DNA of 53,834 nt. Source: Ruminiclostridium sp. (GTDB lineage Bacteria; Bacillota; Clostridia; Oscillospirales; Oscillospiraceae). Below the pieces are notes generated by a model that was given only the letters and a program-made list of their open reading frames with translations, was not told the DNA's origin and ran no database searches. Each line of letters begins with the position of its first letter. Position 1 is the stretch's first letter. Positions 7,937 to 16,353 of the stretch are shown one piece after another. Made by a program: the position numbers and the translations under genes. Where the stretch lies: NCBI GenBank assembly GCA_022792035.1, contig JAAWAE010000104.1, forward strand, positions 1 through 53,834, written 5' to 3'.

Positions 7937-8806
7937 ATGGCCAAGGATATTTTATCTCTGATTAGCAGCAAGATGAACACATTTTCCAAGGGGCAGAAGC
8001 TCATCGCCAATTTTATCTTGAGTTCCTATGATAAGGCGGCCTTCATGACTGCCAGCAAGCTGGGCAAGACGGTCCACGTCAGCGAATCCACCGTGGTCCG
8101 CTTTGCCTCTGAATTGAAGTATGACGGCTATCCCGCCATGCAGAAGGCCCTTCAGGAGATGATCCGCAACAAGCTCACCTCCATCCAGCGCATCGAGGTG
8201 ACCAACGACATCATCGGCAACCAGGACGTGGTCAGCACCGTCATGCAGTCGGACATGGAAAAGATCCGCATCACCATGGAGGAGCTGGACCGGGAGAGTT
8301 TTGACGCCGCCGTGGAGGCCATCGTGGAAGCCCGGAAGATTTATATCCTGGGCACCCGGTCCTCCGGTTCCCTGGCGGGCTTCATGTCCTTTTACTTCGG
8401 GCTGATGTTCGACAATGTGGTCCACGTGGGGGAGAGCGCCAACCAGGAGATCTTTGACCAGATCGTCCAGGTGGGCGTGGGGGATGTGGTGATCGGCCTG
8501 TCCTTTCCCCGCTACTCCCGGCGCACCGCCCGGGCCATCCACTTCGCCCACGAGCGGGGGTCGAAGGTCGTGGCCATCACCGACTCCGCCACCAACACCA
8601 TGGCCCAGTCGGCGGACTATGTCCTGCTGGCCAAGAGCGACATGGCCTCCGTGGTGGACTCCCTGGTGGCGCCCCTGAGCCTCATCAACGCCCTGCTGGT
8701 GGCCATTGCCCGGAGCAAGAGCGACGTGGTGGATCATTTTGAGCGCCTGGAACACATCTGGCAGGAGTATGGGGTCTTCGTCAACATGGAGGAGGAGAAC
8801 CAATGA
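7937..8806 (+). CDS. MurR/RpiR family transcriptional regulator
   Basis: A 289-aa two-domain regulator: an N-terminal RpiR helix-turn-helix (about residues 1-77; ASKLGKTVHVSESTVVRFA) and a C-terminal SIS sugar-phosphate-binding domain (about 120-265; YILGTRSSGSLAGFMSFYFG and DVVIGLSFPRYSRRT). Such proteins sense phosphosugars, often amino sugars. No sugar-use genes are adjacent; it heads an operon with a flavoprotein, cmk and plsC, so its effector cannot be named. The stop overlaps the next start (ATGA). Confidence 0.92.
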   Translation: MAKDILSLISSKMNTFSKGQKLIANFILSSYDKAAFMTASKLGKTVHVSESTVVRFASELKYDGYPAMQKALQEMIRNKLTSIQRIEVTNDIIGNQDVVSTVMQSDMEKIRITMEELDRESFDAAVEAIVEARKIYILGTRSSGSLAGFMSFYFGLMFDNVVHVGESANQEIFDQIVQVGVGDVVIGLSFPRYSRRTARAIHFAHERGSKVVAITDSATNTMAQSADYVLLAKSDMASVVDSLVAPLSLINALLVAIARSKSDVVDHFERLEHIWQEYGVFVNMEEENQ

Positions 8807-10047
8807 ACCCTGTCACCGTCATCGGCGGCGGCGCGGCGGGCATGATGGCCGCCCTCTCCGCTGCCCAGGCGGGGGCCCGGGTGGTGCTGCTGGAACCCAA
8901 CGAGAAGCTGGGGCGCAAGCTCTACATCACCGGCAAGGGCCGCTGCAACCTCACCAACGACACCACCGCCCAGGGGGTGCTGGACCATGTGCCCCGGAAC
9001 AGCCGCTTCCTCTACAGCGCCGTGACCCGCTTCCCGCCCCAGGAGGTGATGGGGTATTTTGAGGCCCTGGGGGTCCCCTTGAAGACCGAGCGGGGGGGAC
9101 GGGTTTTTCCGCGATCCGATCAGGCCGCCGATGTGATCGACGCCTTATTTTTTGCCCTGAAACGGGCGGGGGTCCAGCGCCGTCAGGCCCGGGCCCTGGC
9201 GCTGGAGGTCCGGGGGGAAGAAGTTACGGGGGTGGTGACCCGGGAGGGGTGCCTCCCCGCCGCCGGCGTCATCACAGCCACTGGGGGCCTGTCCTACCCG
9301 GCCACCGGTTCCACCGGGGACGGCTACCGTCTGGCCCAGAGCGTGGGCCACAGCATCGTGGAGCCCCGGGCCTGCCTGGTCCCCTTGGAGGAGGCGGGGG
9401 AGAGCTGCGCCCGGATGCAGGGGCTTTCCCTGCGCAACGTGAGCTTGACGGTGAAGAACCAGAAGAAAAAGGTCCTCTTTCGGGAGCAGGGGGAGCTGCT
9501 CTTCACCCACTTCGGCCTCTCCGGGCCCCTGGTGCTCAGCGCCAGCGCCCACATCGATTGGAGGAAGGACCGGTGTACGGCCCTCATCGACCTAAAGCCT
9601 GCCCTGGAGGAGGCCAAACTGGAGGAGCGGGTCCTGCGGGACATCGCCGCCGCCCCCAACAAAGCCTTTCACAACCTTTTGGAGGGGCTGCTGCCCCGGC
9701 TGATGGTGCCGGTGATGGTGGAACGGGTGGAGGTCCCGGCGGACCTGCCGGTGAACTCTCTCACCCGGGGCCAGCGCCGCCGTCTGGTGGAGACCATGAA
9801 GGGCTTCGTTATCCCGCTGGCGGGGCCGCGGCCGGTGAAGGAGGCCATCATCACCGCCGGGGGCGTCAAGACCGGGGAGGTGGACCCCAAGACCATGGCC
9901 TCCAAAAAGGTCCGGGGCCTGTACTTCGCCGGGGAAGTGCTGGACGTGGACGCCTATACCGGGGGATTCAATTTACAGATCGCGTGGTGTACCGGCCGGC
10001 TGGCCGGCGAGAGCGCCGCGTTATATTGGAAGGAGCGTGGGACATGA
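8803..10047 (+). CDS. HI0933-like NAD(P)/FAD-dependent oxidoreductase
   Basis: A 414-aa flavoprotein. The N-terminal FAD dinucleotide motif GGGAAGMMAALSAAQAG (residues 8-24) is followed by the family-specific GRKLYITGKGRCNLTN (about 40-55) and the C-terminal TGGFNLQIAWCTGRLAG FAD site. The family (HI0933-like, related to YtfP/BaiN proteins) includes enzymes proposed to reduce unsaturated steroid intermediates, but most members have no assigned substrate. It is translationally coupled on both sides. Confidence 0.9.
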   Translation: MNPVTVIGGGAAGMMAALSAAQAGARVVLLEPNEKLGRKLYITGKGRCNLTNDTTAQGVLDHVPRNSRFLYSAVTRFPPQEVMGYFEALGVPLKTERGGRVFPRSDQAADVIDALFFALKRAGVQRRQARALALEVRGEEVTGVVTREGCLPAAGVITATGGLSYPATGSTGDGYRLAQSVGHSIVEPRACLVPLEEAGESCARMQGLSLRNVSLTVKNQKKKVLFREQGELLFTHFGLSGPLVLSASAHIDWRKDRCTALIDLKPALEEAKLEERVLRDIAAAPNKAFHNLLEGLLPRLMVPVMVERVEVPADLPVNSLTRGQRRRLVETMKGFVIPLAGPRPVKEAIITAGGVKTGEVDPKTMASKKVRGLYFAGEVLDVDAYTGGFNLQIAWCTGRLAGESAALYWKERGT

Positions 10048-10736
10048 CACGCCAGGAAAACGAGAGATTGCAGGTGGCCATCGACGGACCCGCCGGGGCG
10101 GGAAAGAGTTCCCTGGCCAAGGCCCTGGCCCAGCGGCTGGGGGCCGTCTATGTGGACACCGGGGCCATCTACCGCGCCGTGGGGCTTTCCATTGCCCGGC
10201 AGGGAGGGGATTGCCGGAAACCGGAGGACGTTCTGCCCCGCCTGCCGGAGATCAAGCTCACCCTGGACTTCGGCAGCGACGGCTTGCAGCGGATGTATCT
10301 GAACGGAGAGGACGTCACCGAGGCCATCCGGGACAACGCCGTCTCAGCCTACGCCTCCCAGGTCTCCGCCATCCCGGAGGTCCGGGCCTTTCTCTTGGAG
10401 ATGCAGCGGCAGCTGGCGGCGGAGCAGAGCGTGGTCATGGACGGCCGGGATATCGGCACCGTGGTCCTGCCCCAGGCCCAGGTCAAGATCTTTTTGACGG
10501 CCTCCCCGGAGCAGCGGGCCCTGCGCCGCTGGAAGGAGCTGCGGGCCAAGGGACAGGAGGCGGACCTTGCCGTCATCCAGGCGGAGATCATTCAGCGGGA
10601 TTACGACGACAGCCATCGTGCCGCCGCCCCCCTGCGCCGTGCCGAGGACGCCGTGGAGGTGGATACCTCCGCGTTGAATTTGGAGGAGAGCCTGGAGGCG
10701 CTGTACGCCGTGGTGAAAGAGAGGGCCGGACGATGA
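10044..10736 (+). CDS. cmk: Cytidylate kinase
   Basis: Phosphorylates CMP/dCMP with ATP for nucleotide supply. A 230-aa protein; the P-loop GPAGAGKSS is at about residues 15-23, followed by VDTGAIYRAVG, DGRDIGTVV and the lid region RRWKELRAKG with RDYDDSHR. The start ATG 10044 overlaps the previous stop (ATGA). The order cmk-plsC-ispH/rpsA is a standard Clostridia cluster. Confidence 0.96.
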   Translation: MTRQENERLQVAIDGPAGAGKSSLAKALAQRLGAVYVDTGAIYRAVGLSIARQGGDCRKPEDVLPRLPEIKLTLDFGSDGLQRMYLNGEDVTEAIRDNAVSAYASQVSAIPEVRAFLLEMQRQLAAEQSVVMDGRDIGTVVLPQAQVKIFLTASPEQRALRRWKELRAKGQEADLAVIQAEIIQRDYDDSHRAAAPLRRAEDAVEVDTSALNLEESLEALYAVVKERAGR

Positions 10737-11356
10737 AGAGTGTCATCCCTTATCCCGTCTCCTATCTGGTGAGCAAGTTGATTTTCACCATAGCCTTTTT
10801 CCGAAACCCCGCAAAGGTCTACGGACGGGAGAACATCCCCAAGGGCAGCGTGGTGATCTGCGCCAACCACGCCCACGGCAACGATCCCTTCTATATCGTC
10901 TATTCCTTCCCCTTCTGGGATAAGATCCGCATCATGGCCAAGGAGGAGATCCGGCATATGCCCGTGGTGGGCCGCCTGCTGGACTTTTTGGGCATTGCGA
11001 TTTGGGTCCGCCGGGGCAAGTCGGACTTGGCCGCCCTGAAGCTGTCCATGAAGACCTTGAAAAAGGGAGAGAAGCTCCTGATCTTCCCCGAGGGCACCCG
11101 CCATGAGGAGATCGGCCAGGGCAAGACCGGCGCGGCCCTCATGGCCATCCGGGCCAAGGTGCCGGTGCTGCCGGTGTATGTGGACCCGGAGCGGCGGCAC
11201 TTCCATCGGGTGAAGGTGTATTTTGGAAAACCATTCCACCCCTTCACCGAGGAGCGCAAGCCCACCGCCGAGGATTACGAAAAAGCCACCGTGGAGATCA
11301 TGGACCACATCAAGGCCCTCCGGGACAGCCGGGAGGCCATCGAGGCGGGGGCGTGA
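10733..11356 (+). CDS. plsC: 1-acyl-sn-glycerol-3-phosphate acyltransferase
   Basis: Makes phosphatidic acid from lysophosphatidic acid at the inner face of the membrane. A 207-aa protein; the catalytic motif NHAHGND (NHx4D) is at about residues 45-51 and the substrate-binding motif FPEGTRHEEIGQGKTGAAL at about 120-138. A hydrophobic segment lies near the N-terminus. The start overlaps the cmk stop (ATGA). Confidence 0.95.
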   Translation: MKSVIPYPVSYLVSKLIFTIAFFRNPAKVYGRENIPKGSVVICANHAHGNDPFYIVYSFPFWDKIRIMAKEEIRHMPVVGRLLDFLGIAIWVRRGKSDLAALKLSMKTLKKGEKLLIFPEGTRHEEIGQGKTGAALMAIRAKVPVLPVYVDPERRHFHRVKVYFGKPFHPFTEERKPTAEDYEKATVEIMDHIKALRDSREAIEAGA

Positions 11357-11360
11357 CGGC

Positions 11361-13322
11361 ATGGAAGTGATTTTGGCCAAGTCCGCCGGCTTCTGCTTCG
11401 GGGTGCGCCGGGCGGTGGAGCTGGCCCAGCGTTTGGCGGGGGAGGAAAAACCCTATGTGATGCTGGGGCCTGTGATCCACAACCAGGAGGTCATCCGGGA
11501 TTTGGAGCGGCGGGGCATTGGCTGCGTGGAGCGGCTGGAGGACCTGCCGCCGGACTGCGGCGTCATCATCCGCTCCCACGGCGAGGGCCGGGCAGTCTAT
11601 GAAAAACTGGAGGCCATGGGCCGGGAGATCGCCGACGCCACCTGTGTCAATGTGGCCCGCATCCATGAGATCGTCCGCCAGGCCAGCGGCCGGGGACGGC
11701 AGGTCATCATCATCGGCGCGCCGGAACACCCCGAAGTACGGGCCATTGCCGGCTGGTGTGAGGGGGCAAAAATCTTCCGAAATCAGGAAGAGTTAGATAC
11801 TTTTCTCATGGATAAGGAAGAAAACCACCAAAAACCTATTACGCTAGTTTCCCAAACTACATCAACCCATAAAATTTGGGCGCCGTGCCGAGAAAAAGTA
11901 AAAAAGGAGTGTACAAACGCCGAAATTTTTGATACAATATGCAATGCTACGTGTAAGCGGCAATCAGAAGCGCAGAGTTTGGCGGCGCGGTGCGGCGCGA
12001 TGATCGTCATCGGCGACAAGAAAAGCTCCAATACGACCCGTCTTGCTGAGTTATGCCGGACGCATTGCCCCCTGGTTTACCACATCAGTCGGGCAGAGGA
12101 GCTTGACCAGAGTATGGTGAGCGGGGTAGCTTCTGTGGGAATCACCGCTGGCGCGTCTACGCCGGGGTGGATAATAAAGGAGGTCAAAGTCAAAATGGAG
12201 GAAAATACCAATGTGATGGAGATCGAAGAGTCTTTCGCTGATATGCTGGAGAAGTCGATCAAAACTTTAAATACGGGAGATAAGGTCACTGGTGTCGTTA
12301 CCGGCATCACCGCTACCGAGGTCAATGTGGACCTGGGTACCAAGCACGCGGGCTACATCCCCCTGGCAGAGCTGAGCGACGACCCCACCGCCAAGGTGGA
12401 GGATCTGGTCAAAGTCGGCGAGGAGATCGAGACCTACGTCATGCGCGTCAACGACATGGAGGGCGTGGCTACGCTGTCCAAGAAGCGTCTGGACGCTGTG
12501 AAGAATTGGGATATCATCGAGACCGCTGTGGAGGAGAAGACTGTCCTGGAGGGCATCGTCACCGAAAATAACAAGGGCGGGATTGTGGTCAACGTCAAGG
12601 GCATCCGCGTCTTCGTGCCCGCCTCTCAGACCGGGATGCCCCGTGGGGCCGACCTGTCTGAGATGATCCGTCAGACCGTGCGCCTGCGCGTCACCGAGGT
12701 CAACCGCTCCCGCCGCCGGGTGGTTGGTTCCGTGCGCGCTGTGGCCGCCGAGGAGCGCGCCGCCAAGGCCGCCGAGGTCTGGGAGAACATTGAGGACGGC
12801 AAGCGGTATGAGGGCGTGGTGAAGTCCCTGACTTCCTACGGCGCCTTCGTGGACATCGGCGGCGTGGACGGCATGGTCCACGTCAGCGAGCTGTCTTGGA
12901 GCCGCATCAAGAACCCCGCCGAGGTGGTTTCCGTGGGAGACCATGTCAGCGTGTATGTTATCTCCTTCGATCCCGAGAAGAAGAAGATCTCTCTGGGCAT
13001 GAAGGACCGGGATCAGGACCCCTGGGAGAAGTTCACCTCCACCTACGACGTGGGCGCTACCGCCAACGTGCGGGTGGTGAAGCTGATGACCTTCGGCGCC
13101 TTTGCCGAGATCGTTCCCGGGGTGGACGGCCTGATCCACATCTCCCAGATTGCTGATCACCGCATCGACAAGCCCGGCGACGTGCTGGAAGAAGGTCAGC
13201 AGGTGGATGTGAAGATCACCGACATCGACTTTGAGCGCAAGAAGGTCTCCCTGTCCATCCGCGCCCTGCTGGGCGGCCGCGGTGCCGAGGACGAGATGGA
13301 CGAGGACCAGTACGAGGAGTAA
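11361..13322 (+). CDS. ispH-rpsA: IspH (HMB-PP reductase) fused to ribosomal protein S1
   Basis: A 653-aa bifunctional fusion typical of Clostridia. Residues 1-280 are IspH, the last MEP-pathway enzyme, which uses a 4Fe-4S cluster to make IPP and DMAPP; the cluster cysteines appear as GFCFG (C12), DATC (about C96) and DTICNATCKRQ (about C194). Residues about 290-640 contain four S1 RNA-binding repeats (for example YGAFVDIGGVDGMVHVSEL). At 12176-12184 a near-perfect AAAGGAGGT precedes an in-frame ATG at 12195, so a 375-aa S1 protein could also be made separately. Codons at 11765-11960 are much more AT-rich than the rest. Confidence 0.95.
   Translation: MEVILAKSAGFCFGVRRAVELAQRLAGEEKPYVMLGPVIHNQEVIRDLERRGIGCVERLEDLPPDCGVIIRSHGEGRAVYEKLEAMGREIADATCVNVARIHEIVRQASGRGRQVIIIGAPEHPEVRAIAGWCEGAKIFRNQEELDTFLMDKEENHQKPITLVSQTTSTHKIWAPCREKVKKECTNAEIFDTICNATCKRQSEAQSLAARCGAMIVIGDKKSSNTTRLAELCRTHCPLVYHISRAEELDQSMVSGVASVGITAGASTPGWIIKEVKVKMEENTNVMEIEESFADMLEKSIKTLNTGDKVTGVVTGITATEVNVDLGTKHAGYIPLAELSDDPTAKVEDLVKVGEEIETYVMRVNDMEGVATLSKKRLDAVKNWDIIETAVEEKTVLEGIVTENNKGGIVVNVKGIRVFVPASQTGMPRGADLSEMIRQTVRLRVTEVNRSRRRVVGSVRAVAAEERAAKAAEVWENIEDGKRYEGVVKSLTSYGAFVDIGGVDGMVHVSELSWSRIKNPAEVVSVGDHVSVYVISFDPEKKKISLGMKDRDQDPWEKFTSTYDVGATANVRVVKLMTFGAFAEIVPGVDGLIHISQIADHRIDKPGDVLEEGQQVDVKITDIDFERKKVSLSIRALLGGRGAEDEMDEDQYEE
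11910..11938 (+). promoter_or_regulatory. Possible internal promoter for the S1 half
   Basis: TGTACA (11910-11915), 17-bp spacer, TACAAT (11933-11938), inside the AT-rich patch of the ispH half and 257 bp before the internal S1 start. -35 matches 4/6, -10 matches 5/6. Confidence 0.4.
12176..12197 (+). promoter_or_regulatory. Internal ribosome site and start for ribosomal protein S1
   Basis: AAAGGAGGT (12176-12184) is followed 10 bp later by ATG (12195-12197), in frame with the fusion and exactly at the IspH/S1 junction. It would allow extra S1 synthesis. Confidence 0.6.
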
Positions 13323-13364
13323 GGCGTCACTGCTTTACAGGCAAAACAAACGATTCTTGGGTGC

Positions 13365-13382
13365 CGGGACGGTTTCGTCCCG
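13365..13382 (+). other. Stem-loop between ispH-rpsA and the DUF1858 gene
   Basis: CGGGACG, GTTT loop, CGTCCCG. No T-tract follows; it lies in the leader of the DUF1858 gene and may be an mRNA-stability or weak attenuation structure. Confidence 0.4.
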
Positions 13383-13409
13383 CCCCAGAGGAAATGGAGG
13401 GACCGGACT

Positions 13410-13619
13410 ATGGTGACCATCACCAAAGATACCATCGTGGGCGACATCCTGGACATCGCACCGGAGACTGCCCCGGCCTTTGTGGACATCGGCATGATGT
13501 GTCTGGGCTGCCCTGCCTCCCGGAACGAGACCGTGGAGGAGGCCTGCCTGGTCCACGACAAGCCGGTGGACGAGCTGGTGAAGCGGCTCAATGAGCTGAT
13601 TGCAGCCAACCGGAACTAA
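13410..13619 (+). CDS. DUF1858 domain protein
   Basis: A 69-aa protein consisting of one DUF1858 domain: TIVGDILDIAPETAPAFVDI followed by the paired cysteines in MMCLGCPAS, a motif also found in hybrid-cluster-like and redox proteins. It is probably a small cysteine-based redox or metal-binding protein; the exact role is unknown. It has a GGAGG ribosome site and its own terminator immediately after, so it is the last gene of the ispH-rpsA unit. Confidence 0.85.
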   Translation: MVTITKDTIVGDILDIAPETAPAFVDIGMMCLGCPASRNETVEEACLVHDKPVDELVKRLNELIAANRN

Positions 13620-13628
13620 AACAGCATG

Positions 13629-13662
13629 AAAAAGACAGGGGCGAAACCGCCCCTGTCTTTTT
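13629..13662 (+). terminator. Strong rho-independent terminator after DUF1858
   Basis: AAAAAGACAGGGGCG (13629-13643), loop AAAC, perfect complement ending in TTTTT at 13662. Confidence 0.95.
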
Positions 13663-13683
13663 GCGAGAGGAGGGGGAGTCCCC

Positions 13684-14388
13684 ATGGCAGAGCTGCTTTT
13701 GCCGCCTCGGCTGGAGGCCATCGCCCGGCAGGTCCCGGCGGGGGCGCGGCTCACCGATGTGGGCACGGACCACGCCTATCTCCCCGCCGCCCTGCTGCGG
13801 GCGGGAAAGATTGCCGGGGCCATTGCCGCGGATGTGAACGAAGGGCCCCTTCAGCGGGGCAGGGAGACGGCCCGGGCCTACGGCCTGGAGGCGGTCTTGG
13901 AACTGCGCCTCACAGACGGATTGCAGGGCATCGGGCCGGAGGAGACGGACGCCGTGGTCATCGCCGGGATGGGCGGAGAGCTCATCGCTCAGATCCTGGC
14001 GCGGGCGCCCTGGACCCGAGGGGTCTTGCTGCTGCTCCAGCCGATGACCGCCCAGGCGGCGCTGCGGCGGTGGCTTTTGGATCAGGGATACGTCATCCAA
14101 CGGGAGACCCTGGTGCGGGAAGGGGAGAAGTTTTATCAAATCCTCACCGTCCGGGGGGGAGAGGAGACCCGACCCTATACCCCGGGGGAGCTCTGGGCGG
14201 GGCGTCAGGCGCGGGGGATGGAGAGTCCCCACCGTCTGGCCTTTCTGGAACAGCTCATCACCCGCCGCCAGAGGGCTTTAGAGGGGATGGGCAGGGGTAT
14301 GGTACCGGAGGCGGTCAAAGCCCAGGAGAAGGCCCTGACGGCCTCCCTGGAGGCATTGCGAGAGGAGTGGAACACATGGCAGCAGTAA
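13684..14388 (+). CDS. trmK: tRNA (adenine22-N1)-methyltransferase TrmK
   Basis: SAM-dependent methyltransferase for A22 in tRNA, 234 aa. The SAM site is LTDVGTDHAYLP (about residues 23-34), the family hallmark is AVVIAGMGGELI (about 96-107), and LLQPMTAQAALRRWL is typical of the YqfN/TrmK group. The C-terminal helical arm is present. It overlaps the Nif3-like gene by 13 bp, the same pair as yqfN-yqfO in Bacillus. Confidence 0.92.
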   Translation: MAELLLPPRLEAIARQVPAGARLTDVGTDHAYLPAALLRAGKIAGAIAADVNEGPLQRGRETARAYGLEAVLELRLTDGLQGIGPEETDAVVIAGMGGELIAQILARAPWTRGVLLLLQPMTAQAALRRWLLDQGYVIQRETLVREGEKFYQILTVRGGEETRPYTPGELWAGRQARGMESPHRLAFLEQLITRRQRALEGMGRGMVPEAVKAQEKALTASLEALREEWNTWQQ

Positions 14389-15170
14389 AGGATATCTTTG
14401 TATTCTTGGATGGGAAGGCCCCGTTTCAGTATCAGCTGGGGTTTGACAACGCCGGATTCCTGGTGGGCCGGGGGGACTGGGCGGTGACCAGGCTCCTGGT
14501 GGCCCTGGACATCACCCCGGAGGTGATCCAGGAGGCGGTGGAGCGGGGCTGTCAGCTGATCGTGTCCCACCATCCGGTGATCTGGGACAAGCTGGGTCAG
14601 GTGACGGACGAGAGCCTGACAGGACGGAAGGTCCTGGCGCTGATCCAGCACGGCATTGCCGCCATCTGCGCCCACACCAACCTGGACGCGGTGGAGGAGG
14701 GCGTCAACACCCAGCTGGCCCGGCGGGTGGGGCTGTCGGATACGGTCCCCTTGGAAGAGGACGGCGTGGACGACCAGGGCCGTCCCTACGGCATCGGCCG
14801 GGTGGGGGAGCTGCCGGAGGCGATGTCCCTGCCGGACTTCACCGTCCAGGTGAAGCGGGGCCTAGGCTTGTCCGGGGTCCGGGTCTTGGACGCCGGGGTG
14901 CCGGTACATCGGGTGGCCGTGGGCGGCGGCTCCTGTGGCGGGATGCTGGGGCAGGTGAAGGCCATGGGCTGTGACACCTTCCTCACCGCCGAGCTGAAGC
15001 ATGACGTCTATCTGGAGGCCCGGGCTTTGGGGGTGAATCTCCTGGACGCAGGGCATTACTCCACCGAGGCGGTGGTCTGTCCCACCCTGGCGGCGTGGCT
15101 GGGGGAGGCCTTCCCGGAGGTGGAAGTCCTCCAGGCCCAGAGGCAGGGAGAGGTTTTTGCATATTTGTAA
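14376..15170 (+). CDS. Nif3-like dinuclear metal centre protein (YqfO-like)
   Basis: A 264-aa member of the NIF3/DUF34 family. Metal ligands are visible in IVSHHPVIW (about residues 64-72), CAHTNLDAVEEGVN (about 96-109) and near the end GHYSTE (about 227-232). Family members bind two metal ions and have been linked to GTP cyclohydrolase-like activity and tRNA metabolism, without consensus. It lacks the central PII-like insertion present in longer Bacillus YqfO. Confidence 0.9.
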   Translation: MAAVKDIFVFLDGKAPFQYQLGFDNAGFLVGRGDWAVTRLLVALDITPEVIQEAVERGCQLIVSHHPVIWDKLGQVTDESLTGRKVLALIQHGIAAICAHTNLDAVEEGVNTQLARRVGLSDTVPLEEDGVDDQGRPYGIGRVGELPEAMSLPDFTVQVKRGLGLSGVRVLDAGVPVHRVAVGGGSCGGMLGQVKAMGCDTFLTAELKHDVYLEARALGVNLLDAGHYSTEAVVCPTLAAWLGEAFPEVEVLQAQRQGEVFAYL

Positions 15171-15180
15171 GACAGCCCAC

Positions 15181-15210
15181 TTGTCAAGGACATGGGTCCT
15201 GTGCTAAAAT
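15181..15210 (+). promoter_or_regulatory. Sigma-A promoter of yebC
   Basis: TTGTCA (15181-15186), 18-bp spacer, TAAAAT (15205-15210). Confidence 0.7.
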
Positions 15211-15284
15211 TGTCCTATCTTACTTTGTGCCGCTGTGAAGGCGGCGCAGCCATACAATATTCATCAGAAAGGGAACGATGCCAA

Positions 15285-16016
15285 ATGTCTGGACATTCCA
15301 AGTGGCATAACATTCAAAAAACCAAGGGCGCGGCGGACGCCAAGCGCAGCGCCGCCTTCACGAAAGTGGCCAAGGAGATCATCGTGGCCGTCAAGACCGG
15401 CGGCTCCGGGGACCCCAACAACAACTCCCGGCTGGCCACCGTCATCGCCAAGGCCAAGGCGGTGAATATGCCCAACGACAACATCAAGCGCACCATCGAG
15501 AAGGCCCTGGGGGCCAACAACACCGACAACTATGAGAGCGTGGTCTATGAGGGCTATGGACCCTCTGGGGTGGCGGTGATCGTGGAGGCCCTCACCGTCA
15601 AACGGCAGCGTACCGCTCCGGAGGTGCGCCATTACTTCGCTAAGTACGGCGGGAACCTGGGGGCTACAGGCTGTGTGTCCTGGTCCTTTGACCGCAAGGG
15701 GGTCATTCTCATCGACAATGAGGACGGGGACTTGGAAGAGGATGCCGTCATGATGGACGCCCTGGATTCCGGCGCCAGTGATTTCGAGCCGGAGGAGAAC
15801 GGATTCACCATTTACACGGAGCCGGATGACTGCGGCAAGGTGGCCTCGGCGTTGGAGGAGAAGGGGTATGCGTTCGTCTCCGCCCAGGTGGAGATGGTGC
15901 CGCAGAACTATGTGAAGCTCACGGATGATGGTGAGCGCAAGAACATGGAGAAGTTGATTGATATGCTGGAGGATAATGACGACGTCCAGAATGTGTATCA
16001 TAACTGGGAGCAGTGA
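15285..16016 (+). CDS. yebC: YebC/PmpR family protein
   Basis: A 243-aa conserved protein with the family start MSGHSKWHNIQKTKGAADA and the motifs NNSRLATVIAKAKAVNMPND and GYGPSGVAVIVE. YebC proteins were annotated as DNA-binding regulators; more recent work assigns some of them to easing ribosome stalling at proline runs. ATG 15285 is preceded by AAAGGGA; the frame extension to 15192 overlaps the promoter. It has its own promoter and a strong terminator. Confidence 0.95.
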   Translation: MSGHSKWHNIQKTKGAADAKRSAAFTKVAKEIIVAVKTGGSGDPNNNSRLATVIAKAKAVNMPNDNIKRTIEKALGANNTDNYESVVYEGYGPSGVAVIVEALTVKRQRTAPEVRHYFAKYGGNLGATGCVSWSFDRKGVILIDNEDGDLEEDAVMMDALDSGASDFEPEENGFTIYTEPDDCGKVASALEEKGYAFVSAQVEMVPQNYVKLTDDGERKNMEKLIDMLEDNDDVQNVYHNWEQ

Positions 16017-16029
16017 GCCTCAAAAGAGC

Positions 16030-16076
16030 AAAAGACCCTTTCGTATCGGGATAGAGCCGGTACGAAAGGGTCTTTT
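16030..16076. terminator. 20-bp stem terminator (copy A), bidirectional
   Basis: AAAAGACCCTTTCGTATCGG (16030-16049) pairs with 16057-16076 with one wobble, followed by more T residues. It serves yebC from the left and possibly the XRE gene from the right. A near-identical terminator occurs at 45963-46009. Confidence 0.95.
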
Positions 16077-16353
16077 TTGTGCTATATGGGACGAAATACG
16101 GGTTGCGGGATGGGGAGGTTCTCTGGGAAACTGAAAATAAAAGAAGAAATGAATTCAAAAACCCTCTTTTTTATTTTTAAGCTTCAAAACAGATTATATA
16201 TAATGCCAAAGGATTGCGAGACGGTCCCTTTTTTGATATCATCATGGTAAAGCAAGGAAGCGATGCCTGTTCATATGAGCAAATTTAGAAGGATAAAGGG
16301 AGAAGGAATCCTTTGGCAAATCGTTCAAAGCATGATGAAAATCGGACCTGCCA
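16077..16353. other. Conserved noncoding block between terminator and XRE gene (copy A)
   Basis: No convincing gene. The block is conserved with 46010-46303. It includes a TATAAT (16199-16204) with a poor -35 and a 14-codon plus-strand frame at 16244-16288 (MVKQGSDACSYEQI) whose counterpart in the other copy reads MVGQGSYTCSYEQI. No ribosome site precedes it. It could be an RNA gene, the XRE 3' UTR or simply recent duplication. Confidence 0.5.

Noticed and set aside
15919-16158. Minus-strand frame whose counterpart at 45900-46094 shares SFLLLFS and STKKTLSYRL
   Set aside because: The similarity follows from the duplicated DNA; half of the frame is the terminator stem, the starts are TTG and the ends differ.
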